Numbered from the stretch's first letter, positions 45,936 through 58,011 are shown. The stretch is DNA of 64,000 nt from Reticulitermes lucifugus (GCA_026260175.1 JAKCWW010000105.1:62001-126000); one strand, 5' to 3'. The notes: a model not told the origin generated them from the sequence alone. A program made the numbers and translations.

Positions 45936-48204
45936 TTCTCGCAGATTTCGCTGACATTCATATATAGCCCAAGGCTTGGCTTAGTTATCGTGAAATTACG
46001 ATGTTGAGCCTTACTGATAGATAATAAAGCCTAGTTTACGTAAGGCGGGAAATATAATTTCCGACATCGCTCTTAAATAATTTCATAGACTTCTTCGTAT
46101 TCGACATATAATGCTTCAAATAAAAGTTATCGGCAATGTGCTTGTCAGCCATCTTACTCCACAGTGTAGCGTGGTTTGCCTTAGAGGATAATATACTTTT
46201 CCTCGTAGCTCAAAAACGGTGCACAAATTTTGCTTAAATTCGAAATGAAGCACTGACTTGCTATTCATTAGAACGTCTTGGAAGTAAGCTTAAGGATATT
46301 CAAGGACTGCTGCTGGTGGGTTTTGCCTGTTGAATTGCACAACCTAGACACTTTTAAGTCTTATTATAATAGAACGTAAATTTTAGTATTCATTGAGACG
46401 GGATTAGAGAACTTCACTTTGTAATTAGAACGACATCATTCCCCGTTACTTCCGTGTGCACTGTTTTTACGAAATAGCGACACCTGTAAATGACCTAAAC
46501 TGATTTGTATGAGAAACTACAAGCACTGTAGCTGGCTACTCTAAAATTTGTGGCTGAATGAGAGCTACATTTAAGAACCTTCTGATTCCCGTGAGGTTAA
46601 TCTCATTCATTTATTCACTTCTGCAGGCAGGGCGAGGCTCTGATAGTTCACACCCACACACAGGACACAACTAATGGTATATCTTAAATCTGTATTCAAA
46701 ACAAATCTGATATTACAGTAGGACATTCATGGCTTGTACTTTGTACTGCTCATCTAAGACATACAACATCCATTTCTTAGCATACAGATTTCAATATGCT
46801 TTACACAATACGGTCACAAATCCCATACAAACAATTTTACTTTTGTTTAAGATTCAGTAAATGTTTACTTAATATTCCCTTCTAACGACCATAAAGCTTA
46901 TTCACGCTTTCTAGACCATTTATCAATGCAGCCGGAAAGATCAACATGGCGCGTACTGTGCTCTGAAGCCATTAAGATTGAGACGAAACAAATACTTATG
47001 TGCATATGCATGTGTTTTTTTTCACTGCACACCTTGTGGGAAGAGGGTGAGAATCCGTTGGTAATCCGATTTGGAGACGTCACAAGCACGACCCGAGTGT
47101 GAAGGGTACGACAGAAATGAGAAACTGTTCTGTCATAAATATGGCTATACAGTTTGTACAGAACGTGATTCAAAAGCAGGTCTGCAAGAAATTAATATTA
47201 AACGTTCCTTTACGGCTGTGGCGTGGGAAGGGTCCATATTGTCAGTTCAGCTATTTGAATGTTTGTGGGACAGCCACATAAATCTCTTCTTTGTCTCTGT
47301 GGCTCGTTTTTCCATATTAGTTAATTTAACGACGACTCTAAATTTGCATAAGTCATACAGCATTGAAAGGGGGAGAAGTTCCGAGGTATGGAGAGAGAAT
47401 AAATTGTAATTTTTGTACGCACTATCCAACAGACGTTGTCGCGGCACTCAAGATGACAACTAAAAACCACAGACAGGATAACGAGAATATTATCCGATAA
47501 TGGACATCGGGATCTCAGATATGAAACAGAAGTGGCAGTTACTGCAGTGTGCCGCTTGTTACAGTAACGTATGTCAGGCAAGTTGTGCTCTGTGCTCATG
47601 TGCCACGCCAAAAGTATGGAAGAGTGCGGGTGAAGTTTCACACATTCCTAACCTCGACACTAGATAGATGGAACTGCTCGAATTATTAAATTTACAGTTT
47701 ATCTTAGAGACAAAACAGATTGATATGGAGACCAGATCGGTCTACCGGTATATCATTTTTTACGAGATAAAAATAAGGTATAATTTTCTTTACAAAAGGC
47801 GGATGAATATGTTGGCCAACTCGGCTCATAACATGTCTCTCTGTTGCATCGTGTGGGTGCGCCAGCCTGCCTCGCGAGTGCGGGCTGGACAACAAGAAGT
47901 GTCCGTTCACACGCAAAGTTAGATCGCCATATTGTCCAGCCTGCACGTCCGGTCACTTCATCCCCATTAATTTGTTCGATGTAAAACTGTTCTTATGACG
48001 CATACTTTGAACTGCCAGTGGCATCGTATTCCAACATTTCTAATTCCGCGGAGCAGAGTTCTTCTTGTGAAGACACCAGCCGCTCAGCAACGCAACAGAT
48101 TTGCCGCCTCTTAAAATGGAATCCGAAGAGTTATTACCGGCTCCACAAAAGCCCGCCACTTATTCTTATGTTTACATAGATAAATCCATTCCACAGACTA
48201 ACAC
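45936..48204. other. unassigned
   Basis: No gene recognised. Frames at 47071-47409 (112 codons, plus), 47321-47641 (106, minus) and 47704-47956 (minus) overlap on both strands. An inverted pair GCCAGCCTGCCTCGCGAG and GTCCAGCCTGCACGTCC lies near 47860-47950. Confidence 0.4.
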
Positions 48205-48440
48205 CTTATTTCACACCCATACAAAACTGCAGGTACAATTATAATTTTGTAAGTGTACTTTAACATTTACACCTTTGCACAGGAAACAGGGAAGCAAATG
48301 ATCCTGAACAGAATGGCGGTTAATATTACACGATGATGTAGCTTCTTCGTGAATACAGTTTTGATATTCCAGGAGTCTTTTATTTGTGTGTCGTGTATTG
48401 AATATCAGTGGCTTGCTGCTGTCGCACAATAGCTACACCT
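48205..48440 (-). mobile_element. LINE-2 relic, RT tail
   Basis: Minus strand: HSVQDHLLPCFLCKGVNVKV, then in a shifted frame KIIIVPAVLYGCEIRC. The first aligns with HSVQKLLSSxLLSKNLKV and the second with YKTIILPVVLYGCETW, the segment linking the RT thumb region to the C-terminal domain. One frameshift lies between them. Confidence 0.6.
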
Positions 48441-49330
48441 TTTGTCCGAAGTTTGGCAGTCTCAGTCATGCCCCGAATGTCATGAAATTTAACGGCTAAC
48501 ACCAAGGTGCTTCGAAGGAGTCATGCCCATACTGCATACACGATGCAAGGGCAGCGTATGTGCTACATTCAGGAGATTCGACGTTCGAAGTGTTGCCATC
48601 CTGGTTTTATATGTAATTTCTACTATCCATTCATGATTTCTGACAACAGGTCACTGCAGATTATCCTCGCGAGCCTCCTAACCCTTTAAATTAGAATCGT
48701 GTCTCTTTTATATAAGGACTCAGTGCGTACCGCATAGTAAACACTCTTCACCTCGGTTATACAAAACCAAGCTGTTGATGTTGTATAAGGCACAAATCGA
48801 TGTTTGTTCTGAGATCCGTACAAAACACATAAACGCAATGTGAGCACCATGTAGAATTTTTGAATGTTAAACCTGGTGTTACGTAAAGTAACCGCTAGGC
48901 TTTAAAAGGTTCTGCTTTGCTACTTTTGTCAAGGGTATTTGCATTCAACAGCTGCCGCAGAGGGAGAAGAGAAGGAAACTTGTCCGTTTATCTAAACACA
49001 GAGCGCTGAAAGAATACAGAGTACGTGGGCGCATGTTTATACGAATTATGACTTATACCTCGGCACCAGATTTAGTTGATCGGTCTTTTTTACGAATCGT
49101 TGGCTCCCAAGAAAACAAGTTGTCGTTTCCACCACCTAGACAGGATGTGTACTAGAGACGATGTAAGGCGTACCTTCCCTTGCTGAAACTCGATTGTCTA
49201 GACTGAAACATTGATATGAAGATCTTACTGTGCCTGTGAATTATGTTAATATCAGTCCTAATATGGACACCCCATTGCAGTCTAATATACGTGTACAAAA
49301 ACAAATTGCTATGCTTTATTAACATGGCTG
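48441..49330. other. unassigned
   Basis: Nothing recognised; one 60-codon frame at 48507-48689. Confidence 0.4.
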
Positions 49331-49461
49331 CCTATGGGTGGTAAGTAAGCATGCTGAATGTTATTTTTTCCAACATGTCAATTCGTATGCAGTTGGAGCT
49401 TCGTCATACGAATTGACATGTTGGAACAAAGGAAATTGAGCTTGGTTATTTACCACCCATA
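49331..49461. repeat. long inverted repeat
   Basis: The left arm (49331-49389, CTATGGGTGGTAAGTAAGCA ... CCAACATGTCAATTCGTATG) and right arm (49405-49461) are inverted copies of about 58 bases. They differ at roughly a fifth of positions and are separated by a 15-base loop. The innermost 21 bases are perfect. It may be a second palindromic-element family. A hairpin motif lies 205 bases downstream. Confidence 0.85.
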
Positions 49462-49666
49462 TCATCATTGAATATCAAGATACTATTGCGTACTCCAATT
49501 TAACAAATTCTTACGATTTTATATTTATATTTTAACATGCCAAGATTTTAATATTCATTAACAATACAACACCACTTCTTAAAAGTGAATTCTATTTATG
49601 TATGTAAGACAGAGGCCTTTTTCATTTTAATGTTACCTTCCTGTACATATTTTGTGTTAGTCTTGC

Positions 49667-49705
49667 CTGAAGATGACCCTAATATGGGCTGAAACATGTA
49701 GCGAC
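49667..49705 (+). other. hammerhead-like hairpin motif
   Basis: CTGAAGA, T, GACCC-TAATAT-GGGCT, GAAACATGTAGCG. The stem pairs CCC with GGG. The GAAACATGTA ending carries the self-complementary ACATGT. Confidence 0.4.
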
Positions 49706-50266
49706 TTCATGTAATTAATATAATTTTGCTTAACGAAAGTATTGTGTTAAGACTTTTTGCTATATAGTTAATTTTCCTCCATGCCTTACTTCTCTAAAAC
49801 AAAGCTTTTTTTATGTGGGGAATACCAGGCCGTCGTCAGGGTTCGGCTTCCATCTCCAAGAAGCACGTCTGCTGTTGTCGTAGTGTTGGAAGGAAAATGC
49901 AAATTTCGTCCATTGGGTGTTTCTCAAAACGTGCGTTCTTTCACAGTAGAGGAGTTTTGTTAAGGCCAGAGTAGTCGCATACCTTGCGTGGAAGCATAAG
50001 CTGTAACAAAACTGTACTTGTATTCGGCTTTTGTGGGTTGTTACACTGAGTAGCAGGCAAGATAAAGGCGGCAGTTTCTCCGAAACGTCTGGAATCAAAA
50101 GCCCAGCTACTCAGCCTAACAATCCAACTTCAACGTTTTGGATACATCAAGTCTGACAAAGCAGTGTCACTGAATGGAAAGAACTGAACTTGTAAAGAAT
50201 ATGGAATGGAGCGAAGTAAAGAAAGTCGTTTTTGGCTTTGTCAGTTTCTAATCAAATTGAAGACTG
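49706..50266. other. unassigned, weak motif at 50046-50092
   Basis: CTGAGTAGCAGG... and TTTCTCCGAAACGTCTGG at 50046-50092 resemble the hairpin motif, but spacing and stem do not fit. The 95-codon minus frame 49811-50098 is not recognised. Confidence 0.3.
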
Positions 50267-50314
50267 TGTGTATGTGTGTGTGTGTAACATTTTAAACTTT
50301 AAACTTTAAACTTT
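50267..50314. repeat. (TG)n tract and (TTTAAAC)n tandem
   Basis: GTGTGTATGTGTGTGTGTGT is followed by TTTAAACTTTAAACTTTAAA (7-bp unit, 3.4 copies, 50291-50314). A short GCGT/GCGTGC tract follows at 50385-50400. Confidence 0.9.
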
Positions 50315-52023
50315 CATCAGTGGTAGGAAGCGAAATAAGTAAGAGACTAATTTAAAATTCCGGTAATAAAATCTGATGTTTCGTTGCGTGCGTGCGTGCT
50401 TTGCGACGTAACGGAGCGCGAGATAAAGTAAAGAATATTAATTAAGATATTAAAGAGGCACCCGTTTAATTATATTTTACTTGTCATTTATGTATATTAA
50501 TGTTATCAAATATACGGGAGGAAGATTTTTTACGATGCGGACTTTGAAATAAGTATTGTAATTGATACGGCATAGTTAAATATGTCGGCTTAATACAGAT
50601 ACTTACTCTACCGTCCCAGGAGTTAATCTCTCCCTGCAGCTGTCCCTGTTCTGGATTCCGTATGTCGGTTTGTCTGTCTCTGATTTTTTTAATCCATCCG
50701 AGGGCGATCCACGTTGACGAGAAAGCAAATTCCTCTGTGACGAATGTAACGATTGATTCTGCTTTGATGACAAACTTTGGCAAAGCTTCCAGACTTTTTC
50801 TTGTTATACTTTTCCCCTCATTCTTTATTAGTTTTTTAATAACATACCATTTCCACTCTTCTCGGAAGTTGGTCCAACCAAGGCTTTTAATTTTAAAATT
50901 TACAAGTTCAGTTCGTATTCTTTCTTAATGGTCGTCAGTAGTATTTCTTTTTTATTACAAAATTCCAAATGATTAATTAAACTTCTTTTTATAGGAGTCT
51001 ACAAATACTGTAATTTTGTCACAGCAGCTTCTTCAATTATGTTTCTTATTACTCTTCCGTTTGGAGTGAACATTTATGGTGTCCATTTCATATGAAAACT
51101 GTTGTGATTGTGAACCGAATGTCTTCAGCGCCACCGAAACCGCTTGGAAATTTATAACATATTCACATAAACTGAATAAATAACACAGAAAAACATAGAA
51201 AGTTGTAGAAAAGAGAATAAGAAGCAGAGCAATTCACTAAAAAAGATGAAACGTACAGCAGAAGAACTCTTGGCTCGAATAAATGAATCCGGGAATAGCA
51301 TCCATTACTTTGAAAAAGAAATGGTTTATTATAACATGAGTGCTGTGGAGTTTAGAGTAACTACGCCTTATTTATGAAAATTTGACACATGAATGCTTAT
51401 AGGTTACATACAGAGAAATGCCAATAGAAAGAACGAAAGACACATAAATAACGGAAGAAAAGGATATGAAGAAGGAAGGAATGAAAGAAAGAAATGACAG
51501 AACTGTTTCCTATCGCAGGCACGAGAAAGATGTGATCTTAAATGAGAGAGGCTACCCGTTTTACGCATCCGTGGACCTAAGCAAAAGAAATATCGAATGA
51601 AAATCAACGTAAGTCTGTTCAGCGATAAAGTCTTGTGAATTTTATTCTGCGAATTTAAATAGCGTAGAGGATACGTATGTTTGGAGTGAGAGTGAATTTC
51701 ATCCTGGAACATTAATTAAACCACTCCGAGAGGCTTATTTGTTTAGTTCTTTATGGTTTATTTACCGATACTGTCAGTAGCCCAGAAAGAATTTGGAAGG
51801 AAGCGATCATGTCCTGATGTGAAGTACAGCTCCGGCGTTTGCCTGGAAGGACTGCCCTGGGTTCGCTTTAATTACCTGTCGTCACTACCGCCAGGAAGCG
51901 TCGCGGTCCTCCCCCCTCCCCCGCCCCAAACCCTCTTCTGACCAACCAGAACTTCAAGTCCGGCACACCCCTGACTGCAAGATCTATGTAAGGGCTCTCC
52001 GATAACCCCCAAACATTTTCATA
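50315..52023. other. unassigned
   Basis: Frames of up to 102 codons (51404-51712, minus, low-complexity FFLSFLPSSYPFLPLF) without domain. GGAAGGAATGAAAGAAAG at 51475-51492 is a purine-rich patch. Confidence 0.4.
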
Positions 52024-52062
52024 CTGAAGATGGCAGCTGTAATACATGCCGAAACTTAGAAA
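52024..52062 (+). other. hammerhead-like hairpin motif
   Basis: CTGAAGA, T, GGCA-GCTGTAATACA-TGCC, GAAACTTAG. Perfect 4-bp stem, with the extra unpaired T common to the set. Confidence 0.4.
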
Positions 52063-53321
52063 ATCCTCGTTACTCTACGCGACATATTCCTGAAATATGA
52101 TCCAACGCTATGTATTGTTTGAAAAATCAATTAGACTTGATCTGTTGCCAGCACAGTATTGTTAACTTTATTCACATGAACGCATGTTGGCAACGTACCT
52201 GCAGCCACCTGTTGGCCTACAAAACCTGGCAGCCTTACATCAAATAAAGTGGGGGTCACAAAATAGACAGCAGTGTGCTAGGGACAGTACCAAACGAACA
52301 ACACAAATAAATACGCCAGTAAGGTTAAACTAACATAAAAATTTAACATTTTCTTAAAAATCCCTTGTGGCATACTGATTGCAACCCCTGCCTCAAGTGT
52401 TACTTTACTGTTTTGAAGGAAACTCATCGTAACTGTAGTAACAAAATTATTTCGTCAATAAAATGCATATGTTTCACACACTGATCTAAAATTAAGCTTC
52501 TTTTAGTGAACGGTGGAGGCTGTCTATTCTGAGAGAATGTAAGAATATAATGTTCTATGATTGAATAAAATTTTATTCTCTTTGAAATAACGTTATCATT
52601 TCGAATAGCGCAGTAAGCGGTACGTCTGTTCTTATGTCTCGAATGCATATAAAATATAAACTGCGATTGTAACAACTGTCTGAGTGTTGCTTTTATGAGC
52701 AGCGTACGCGAGTTAGTCAGTACCAACTTGTTTTGTCCATGTTATGGAAACAAAATGTGAGCATATGTTGGGCTATGTAATTATCGCTGCGAACTGAGTT
52801 AACGTCGTTTTACACTGACGTGCAGGCTTGTGTATCAGCCATGTTGGAAACTTGCTTGCCTTTAAAATATATTAATTAATTAATTTTTGAAGTAATGAGT
52901 ACTGTAAAAATCGTGAGTTTAAAAACCTTTTAACACCAAAACCCTTCGCTGAATGCATTGCTGAACTAGTTTAATCTACTTTCCATCTTCACAACATACG
53001 ACCCAAATTTCCATTTGAGTATTATCCGTTTCTTATTATTCCAAGTACTTGGTAATCGGTTACCTGGAAATCTTTATATAGAAGTTGATCGTTAGCTAAA
53101 TTAATTACATATTTAATTAGGCAGATACTTCGTTATGCGTCCATTTAGTTATTTAACACCGTTGTTACCTGCGTGTAGGTATACAACTGTATAATAGAGC
53201 AACTGTTGTGTTTTTGACATAATTTAAGTACCTGTATTACCTATCTGAAGAGTAATTGTACATCTTTTGTTGGTCTACATGTGTCTACGGAAGCACTGAC
53301 GTTTCTTCATTTTTATTCCAG
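52063..53321. other. unassigned
   Basis: A 100-codon minus frame (52424-52726) has no known domain. A pyrimidine stretch GTTTCTTCATTTTTATTCCAG ends the interval as a possible splice acceptor. Confidence 0.35.
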
Positions 53322-53393
53322 AATCTTCAGACATCGACTGTTGCACAGCCCCTAAGCCTCGGCCAATACACGGAGTGCTGGGCGCCTAGCCAG
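53322..53393 (+). CDS. weak candidate internal exon, 72 bp
   Basis: Preceded by a good acceptor context (TTTCTTCATTTTTATTCCAG) and ended by CAG followed by GTAACG, a fair donor. The enclosed 72 bases are open in one frame and encode NLQTSTVAQPLSLGQYTECW, then APSQ. The length is a multiple of three and the codons are more GC-rich than the flanks. I do not recognise the peptide, and no neighbouring exon was found within several kilobases. A chance combination of splice-like sites is quite possible. Confidence 0.15.
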
Positions 53394-53729
53394 GTAACGA
53401 GGATCATTCTTTTTACCATTTACAAAGAAAACAGTCCGTACCTTTTAGTTGACACGAAAAATAATAACATACTGTGTACAGAATGATCCTTCATTGTGTA
53501 TACACAGAATGTTAACATATAGGATTTACCACTCGATTAAACTCGAATAGATTTCACTATTTCAAGATCTTTGCATGCAGCAGATTTTAAGAACTGTCTT
53601 GTGTTATAATATTTGGATATAACACTATACATTGATATTTTAATAGCATATTGGCATTATATATTGTACCGTTTACAATTGACAAGCTGTGTTGTAACGC
53701 TGTGTATGTCTTTTAAGTATTGATACTCC
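53394..53729. other. unassigned, AT-rich
   Basis: Nothing recognised. Confidence 0.4.
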
Positions 53730-53770
53730 CTGAGGATGCCTATGGACAATAGCCGAAACATGTAGGAATG
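53730..53770 (+). other. hammerhead-like hairpin motif
   Basis: CTGAGGA, T, GCCTAT-GGACA-ATAGC, then CGAAACATGTAGG. The stem pairs GC/CTAT with ATA/GC around one bulge. The ending matches the copy at 49667. Confidence 0.4.
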
Positions 53771-54429
53771 CGTTTATATTCAGGAGTTACTGCAATTTAT
53801 TTGTGATGAACTTGTCTATGTGTATGACTTGCACGGAAGATGTACAATGTTAAGATTAGGTGCGTGTTCGAGCGGGCTCCGAGCCGGTCTGAACGCGGTG
53901 GTGCCTACCATTATCTTGGTCCCCGGCCTGAAATCACACCCGAATCTTCGGGCGTAGAGCCACTGTAATACTGCCAGAGCTGCTTGGCTGTTGCTGTGAA
54001 TCCAGTTGTAAGCAATTAGGTATGGGTGCCCCATGTTGCGTTACTTGTCCGCAGAACTTGTTCTGTTGATTATACAACCTCCATTGTGAGACGAGACATA
54101 ATAAACATAACATCATCACACATAAAAGCGGAGCCGACAAGCGGTCCTTTTCTTTATACGGACAAGCAAGTAGTCATAAGTTCCGATGTCCTTAGCGCAG
54201 TACCAGATGCAATAATACATACAGACTGAGGCTGGGCTCGAATTAACATCTGGTTATGGCCACAACAGACAGCACACAAATTTATATCGTATGTTTTAGT
54301 GACAGCAACCAGGGACTGAATTCAGAACGTACCATTGCACGAAGTGTGGTATTTAGGCCGGATATAGCTCTCTATAAAACAAATGAGTAAAATAAAGATG
54401 AAGTAGACCCTTTGGTTAATTAATGACCA
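53771..54429. other. unassigned, one CpG-rich patch
   Basis: 53857-53955 is GC-rich (GAGCGGGCTCCGAGCCGGTC). It carries small opposing frames (53816-54034 minus) without a recognised domain. Confidence 0.4.
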
Positions 54430-54625
54430 CGCCACGAAGACGTATGTTGGAATGGGGGTACAGCTCCGTGCATTTTTAATCTTTGCAATACGTGGAGGTT
54501 ACTGGTCAGATTAACGCTCGGACATCTTAAACCTCGGGGAGAGTTCCTGCCTTGCCCACTAAGTAGAAGGCTCCAAAGCCGGCGTGGCCATTACGGAGAT
54601 CAGAACAGTTTTAACCTCTAACCTC
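54430..54625 (-). mobile_element. SINE (family X), copy 4
   Basis: In minus orientation: GTTCTGATCTCCGTAATGGC, CACGCCGGCTTTGGAGCC, AGTGGGCAAGGCAGGAACTC, TCCCCGAGG, TGTCCGAGCGTTAATCTGAC, AAAAATGCACGGAGCTGTAC, CCCCATTCCAACATACGTCT, TCGTGGCGTGG. The block order is that of the copy at 16970-17225, but identity is lower. Confidence 0.5.
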
Positions 54626-54678
54626 TACTGAGGATCCGAACCAATTCATCCAGCCTGTACCTTGTCACTTTCATATAT

Positions 54679-54805
54679 AACTGAGTGGCGCAGTTGGTTG
54701 AGGCACTGCGCTACAAGGTCGCGGGTTCGATTCCCGATTGCTTTGGTTACCTTGACTATGTCATCAGTGTAGATTCTTTTCCACTGGGCAGGCAATTATT
54801 TTAAA
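54679..54805 (+). mobile_element. tRNA-headed SINE with strong pol III boxes
   Basis: A box TGGCGCAGTTGG (54686-54697) and B box GGTTCGATTCC (54724-54734) both match consensus. CGGG-TTCGATT-CCCG forms the T-arm. The remainder does not close into a tRNA acceptor stem, and a body (TTGGTTACCTTGACTATGTC, GTGTAGATTCTTTTCCACTG, GGCAGGCAATTATTTT) follows. It is therefore a SINE, not a tRNA gene. Confidence 0.65.
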
Positions 54806-56084
54806 AATGAATAAGAATTTTTTTAAAAATGTGTTTCTTCTCTGTGATCCAAAATGAGTAACGCGGAGTGAAGTTACCCATATCTGAACTGTAGGTCAAT
54901 AATCATTACATTTAAAATACAAATTTCACAAAGCACAAGAATAGGACTATGTACAAGTTGCCAAGCTCTCTGCATTGTTACTGACACCAGGCAAACTATA
55001 GGGAGAAAATCGCAGCTTTTGCAACTTTAGAACTTCGGTTAACCATTTATTTGTTACAGAATGCGTTGTTATTGCATTGTTATTATTTGCGAGTGTAGGA
55101 GCTTCTGAACGGAACGGATGAGGAAGCGTTCCTCTAAAGTGTCCAGTAAGTCTCTCTGAAGACGGTTTGGCCGATTGGCGGATGTTATAACCTGTGTATT
55201 GTAGAACATATTTTATTGTTTCTTCGAAATTTTTGCCAATGTATATTTACCCGAGTTATATGTTTTAGACACAATCTTGAAGTTTTTGTGAAATTTCGTA
55301 ACATGCCGTGAAAGACTACATACTTAGTTTGTAGGTATTTTTGTGTTCCATTACAGTAGCAAGTTCTACGTACCTGTTTTCATTTGTTTGTCCCGGTAAA
55401 AGAAACGTACATGTAAGGACTTATATCTTGTGGCGACTGAAAGTTTAACCCTTTTTAGGCATCCTAACGTTCATTGCCGTGTTCAAAAGTGCCCACTCTT
55501 TGACACAGCTCTGAGCCACGTGTATCCAGTCGACATCGTTATATAATGTTTATCGTGTAGACTATCTTAGAACTATCCTCGCATGTAAGACTATATCTTC
55601 AAAGTGGTTTCCTTCCCCTTGAGGTTTTCATACTACAATTTGTACACTTTTCTCACCCTTACCTTGTGTTTGCATGCCGCTTCAGTCTTGTCCTAATATT
55701 ATTTTGTGAGGAACACAAATTACGAAGCTCTTCAATATGCAGTTTTCTTCGTCTCCCCTATCGACGGAAAGAGAACAATGGTCTTATCAATTAGGAAATA
55801 CGTGCATAGCTTAATAGCTTTGGCGCATTCGATGACTGTTCTCGTAACTCCTTTATGTTACACGTGAGATGTGTACTCCATTTCTTCCTACAAATTTCGC
55901 AATATTTATTACTTCCCTTAATATGATCGTAGAAGCGTATGCAAAGTTTTACAGTTTTATCTTATTCTAACTAAAATTTGAATGTGTCGATAAAGTTCAG
56001 TCATATACCGCAATACCATGAAATTTATTTTACCAGTTCTCAAGTTCTTACATTAGTAGAGACAAAACATAGGGACAGAGGTGG
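54806..56084. other. unassigned
   Basis: Nothing recognised. TCTGAAGACGGTTTGGCCGATT near 55155 only superficially resembles the hairpin motif. Confidence 0.4.
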
Positions 56085-56222
56085 TGAATCTAATAGGTGA
56101 AGGTAAAGCAATCCCATTACAGGCCTGGGCAGACCCTGAGGGTTCCAGGAGGTTGAGGCTACCAGATTTCTAGACAATCGGCACATGAAGGTGGTAAGGT
56201 TGTCAGCGAATCTAATAGGAGG
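56085..56222 (-). mobile_element. SINE-related fragment
   Basis: Plus-strand strings GGTGAAGGTAAAGCAATCCC, ATTACAGGCCTGGGCAG, GGTTCCAGGAGGTTGAGGCT and AAGGTGGTAAGGTTGTCAGC recall the far 3' part of a family-X relative on the minus strand. Family recalled, not searched. The 98-codon minus frame across it (56040-56336) is not a gene. Confidence 0.35.
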
Positions 56223-58011
56223 GTTTATAAAGTTTTCATCGCGAAACCAGCAAAGAAAGAAAATAAGTTTCCTGCATCGACACCGCAGGGATTTTGATAC
56301 GCAGATCAAAATGAAAACATGAAAACTTGTAAACATCGATGAGTCTTGTAAGTCACCTGGTTTAAATAAATGTTACACGAGTCTGTTTCTGGTATTTATT
56401 TTGGCACTCGCTCGAAAATTCTTACGCAAAGAAAATCTTATATACTGCAGAGCAAGTATAGCGAAATGGAATGAGAGAATCAACATGTTGAAAGAAAGTG
56501 GTAGCTGGCTATTGGAATTTTACGGTTGTTTCCATTAGTTTATTTATAAGAAGTTTTAACTGATCGAAGCTTGGAAACATAGTTTGTATCAAACAACGGG
56601 AAATTTATGTCTCTTCATTTAAAATAACAGGAAATTGTACAAAATTCCTACAAAACAAAACCCAATGTTTGTAGAAGTCATAGACGAGTGTGGTGCGATT
56701 CAACAAAATACTATTTTTAGAATATCACCACTCAAGTTTCAAATAACAAAGAACGAAGTGGGTAAATCAAGGCTATTTTGATTCAGAAATACGACTTCTC
56801 CTTCTACAGGCGCCAGCTGTACTTAGATAAAGTGTAGAGCCGAGAAGGAGCTAATTTGGGATTCGTTCATGAAGTGTAGATGCCATTCTCACCTTCACAC
56901 GGTGCATCATTTTGTCACGAACCAAGCTGTGGGAACTGAGGCATGTTCTCAAGAAAATGTCAGTAAATTTAGTTTAGGTGTAATATGTAGCTCAATCTGA
57001 AGGAATTGCTAGGTAACCACCATAGTCTGAAGATAAGATCACTGCATTTCCGTGGATTTGCTGGGTGAAATCAAGGCATTTCTTACCCTGAACTACGGAT
57101 ATACATGAGGTTCGAATAAAACCCCTTCAGTTCTAACATACGTAAAGTATAAACAAAACAGTCCACAGACTTACATTTCCGTACAGATGCTTTGATCATT
57201 CAAATAAAGGAAATAATTTAACATCGCTGCTTAAAATATAACATTATATGAATAGCATCCGCGTAAACAAATACTGGCTTAATTCCAAAGGTTTCTGGTG
57301 GTGTTACAAACTTGTTGGATTTCTGTCCTTTTTCCGTCGTCTAGGATTGTGAACAGAATACAGTTCTTAGCAAATCGGATCTGTTATCCTGGCATGAGAA
57401 AGCGGAGAGATAGAAGGAGGTTAGCAAGGTTTCACTTGTTGGATTTTCATACTCGTGTGCCCTCGAGATCTGAAACTTACGTTCTGCAATCTGAAACGTA
57501 ACTACGTAAATTGCGACTGCTGAAGCCACCAAAGATCTCGACTGCCTGAGTCGGATATGTGCTTCATATACCTGTGGGATACTGGAGAAGATATTTCACT
57601 GCAATGAATAAGCCAGTTGTCATTTGGAATTGTAATAATAGCTGTTTATGCAGTGTAATGTTATGGTTGCTTATTTGTGTAGAAAGGCCGCTGGATATTA
57701 TCAATATAAATCACTTTGCTCAACTTAACGTAATTCCGGTCTCAGCACCATGTTCCGGCAGCCGGAAAACAAGCATGACGAAGGGGAAGAGCGCGCGCGC
57801 TTAACTTCCGGGAATGGATGGAGTATCTAAGAACTTCCGGCTGGTAGAGACAATGTTTCTCACACAACTGCTCTACTGGAGCCGATACGCAGAGATTATA
57901 CAGGACCATAAAGGTTCGTGTCTCACAAGACAACATTTATTCTGCTTTTCATTAAAGCATATGCGGAGGTTTTCATGAAAATCAGGACTATATAAGTACA
58001 TCTTAAATGTT
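56223..58011. other. unassigned
   Basis: Frames up to 81 codons (57559-57804) without domain. A GC repeat AGCGCGCGCGC lies at 57789-57799. Confidence 0.4.

Noticed and set aside
50046-50092. Another hairpin-motif copy
   Set aside because: CTGAG and CCGAAACGTCTGG are present, but spacing is too long and no stem forms.
54679-54755. Functional tRNA gene
   Set aside because: A and B boxes and a T-arm are good, but the acceptor and anticodon stems do not close and a SINE body follows.
55150-55185. Hairpin-motif copy (CTGAAGACGGTTTGGCCGATT)
   Set aside because: The GAAAC half is missing, so the match is only the common leading string.
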